A stretch of 64,000 nucleotides of DNA from SR1 bacterium human oral taxon HOT-345 (GTDB lineage: Bacteria > Patescibacteriota > Gracilibacteria > Absconditabacterales > Absconditicoccaceae): positions 124,001 to 188,000 of the forward strand of contig MPSQ01000001.1 in the NCBI GenBank assembly GCA_003260355.1, given 5' to 3'. A program made the position numbers and the translations under genes. Below are positions 63,123 through 64,000 of the stretch, one piece after another (position 1 is the first letter of the stretch; each line of letters begins with the position of its first letter). The notes beneath the pieces are model-generated. The model had not been told where the DNA came from. It saw only the letters and a program-made list of their open reading frames with translations, and did not search any database.

Positions 63123-63512
63123 ATGAAGAACAAATGGAAATGGATGATGGTTGCTGGTCTTTTGCTTGTGGTGGCTGGAGGTATTTTCTTTTGGATTCGT
63201 AGTGATCGTGCAGCTACGAGGCGTGAAATGATCCTAAAAGATAGAGCATGTCTCCTAGGCTATACCAAGTTTCTCCATTGTTTTATAGGGGATACTTTGC
63301 AGGGAACTCAGGAGTGTAAGGACTCTTTCACTCCAGAAGAAGAAGCTTTTGTAACTCAATGTTCTTCTTACTTTATACAGAACTATAAATTGAGTAAATG
63401 TTTTCGTAAGGGGGATAAGAAATTAGCATCTCTGGCTGAACTTCCTTCAGCAGATCAGTATTCAACCTTGTATACCTACGGATGTATGCTCTCTACCTTG
63501 TATGATTTTTAG
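63123..63512 (+). CDS. Small membrane-anchored Cys-rich protein
   Basis: 129 residues from ATG 63123. Basic N-terminus and one TM anchor (MKNKWKWMMVAGLLLVVAGGIFFWI), then ~95 external residues with six or seven cysteines (ACLLGYTKFLHCFIGD, ECKDSF, TQCSSYF, KCFRKGD, GCMLST). No UGA. Disulfide-rich surface protein, function unknown. 134 bp after the macroglobulin gene, same strand; a frame from 63027 also opens but lacks a better start. Confidence 0.65.
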   Translation: MKNKWKWMMVAGLLLVVAGGIFFWIRSDRAATRREMILKDRACLLGYTKFLHCFIGDTLQGTQECKDSFTPEEEAFVTQCSSYFIQNYKLSKCFRKGDKKLASLAELPSADQYSTLYTYGCMLSTLYDF

Positions 63513-64000
63513 GTTCTCGGTTCAAGCTGTTTACATTCTAGGTTTTGCAACTCGGGCTCTCTCGCTTTTTGTGAGGATTGGCTCGGGTTGCTTTTTTTTT
63601 AGAGGTTTGGCATGATGAGGCGTGGGGGGAGGCACACTCAGCAAGCAGTCGACATCCTGTGCAACTCCTTCTGGTATGTGTTGCAAACCCTTGTTAGCGT
63701 AGCTGGATTTAGGTTTGCAGGGCTTGCAAGTGGTCGGAATGGAGCATTTTTGGGGTTTGCAAGACGTGCAAGTGGTCGGAAAGGATCATTTTTGGGGTTT
63801 GCAAGACGTGCAAGTGGTCAGAATGGAGCATTTTTGGGGCTTGCATGAGCTGCAAGTGAAGAAAAAGGGGTCTTTTTTGCTGTTGCACGGTGTGCAAACC
63901 TCCTGCGAGGGTCCTTTTTGATTGTTTCACGGGCTGCAAACTACTAGCGAGGGTCCTTTTTCACTCTTTGCACGAGCTGCAAACTACTAGCGAGGGGTCT
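63513..64000. other. Repeat-bearing 3' region, possible repeat-protein gene
   Basis: 488 bp to the window edge. A plus frame 63612-63947 (111 residues under code 25, one internal UGA) reads repeats like ASGRNGAFLGFARR; the minus strand is also open with LHVLQTPKMLHSDH repeats, continuing past the window. Neither is clearly real. A short hairpin/T-run near 63560-63600 may be a terminator for the preceding gene. Confidence 0.4.
63705..63850. repeat. 42-bp tandem repeat
   Basis: Three copies plus partials of a 42-bp unit containing TTTTTGGGGTTTGCAAGACG and GTGGTCGGAA. Later words TGCAAACTACTAGCGAGGGT form a second, related series up to the window end. Confidence 0.8.

Overview
This 64 kb window comes from a small-genome Candidate Phyla Radiation bacterium that reads UGA as glycine (translation table 25), i.e. 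the Absconditabacteria (SR1) / Gracilibacteria group. Under the standard code most genes are broken at TGA. Read as glycine, the fragments join into full-length conserved proteins, and the TGA falls on invariant glycines (RuvC GIDPG, GatA TDTGGS, cysteine desulfurase TGHKM, the CobW-type Walker A and GCICC motifs). Real genes stop only at TAA or TAG. The UGA-decoding tRNA-Gly is not in the window. Start codons mostly lack a Shine-Dalgarno sequence, and most promoters I could find are TTGAnn / TATAnT with a 16-bp spacer.

Layout. 1-8.3 kb: a proline-rich repeat protein (minus, cut by the window edge), a SufS-type cysteine desulfurase, a polysaccharide flippase, membrane and FecR-like proteins, tRNA-Lys with a structured leader, a T4SS-type pilin, RNase P RNA, tRNA-Trp/Arg/Leu and a PrgI-like membrane protein. 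8.4-14 kb: DNA repair (ruvC, an SbcC-like ATPase, and a uvrB lacking its C-terminal helicase half). 14.2-17.1 kb: a repeat-rich locus holding one 759-residue gene for a double left-handed beta-helix protein whose hexapeptide glycines are nearly all UGA, followed by a Glu-rich octapeptide tail and bracketed by direct repeats. 17.1-21.6 kb: a HEPN-CBS protein and a probable metal-acquisition operon (zinc-ribbon protein, nicotianamine-synthase-like enzyme, His-rich G3E GTPase), with a convergent ferredoxin/flavodoxin reductase-like gene. 21.9-33 kb: tatD, secreted proteins, an aspartoacylase-like hydrolase, rplI, nrdG, miaB, a CPA2 antiporter and a membrane FKBP.

33-46 kb: secreted and lipoprotein genes, including a CHAP and an M23 peptidoglycan-hydrolase lipoprotein with related N-terminal parts and no internal UGA, PIN-PhoH, gatA, the translation block rplJ-rplL-rpsB-(membrane protein)-tsf with an L10-type leader and attenuator, a tandem pair of secreted paralogs, a single gene fusing bS6 to bS18, and rpmH. 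46-64 kb: nucleoside hydrolase, rpoB, rpoC, RNase HI, a 2105-residue lipoprotein alpha-2-macroglobulin without the thioester motif, a small membrane protein and a 42-bp repeat array.

Taken together: translation, transcription and repair genes, plus an unusually rich cell-surface set (T4SS pilin, FecR, wall hydrolases, alpha-2-macroglobulin, repeat proteins). This is compatible with an organism that lives on other bacteria; that lifestyle is inference, not something the sequence shows.
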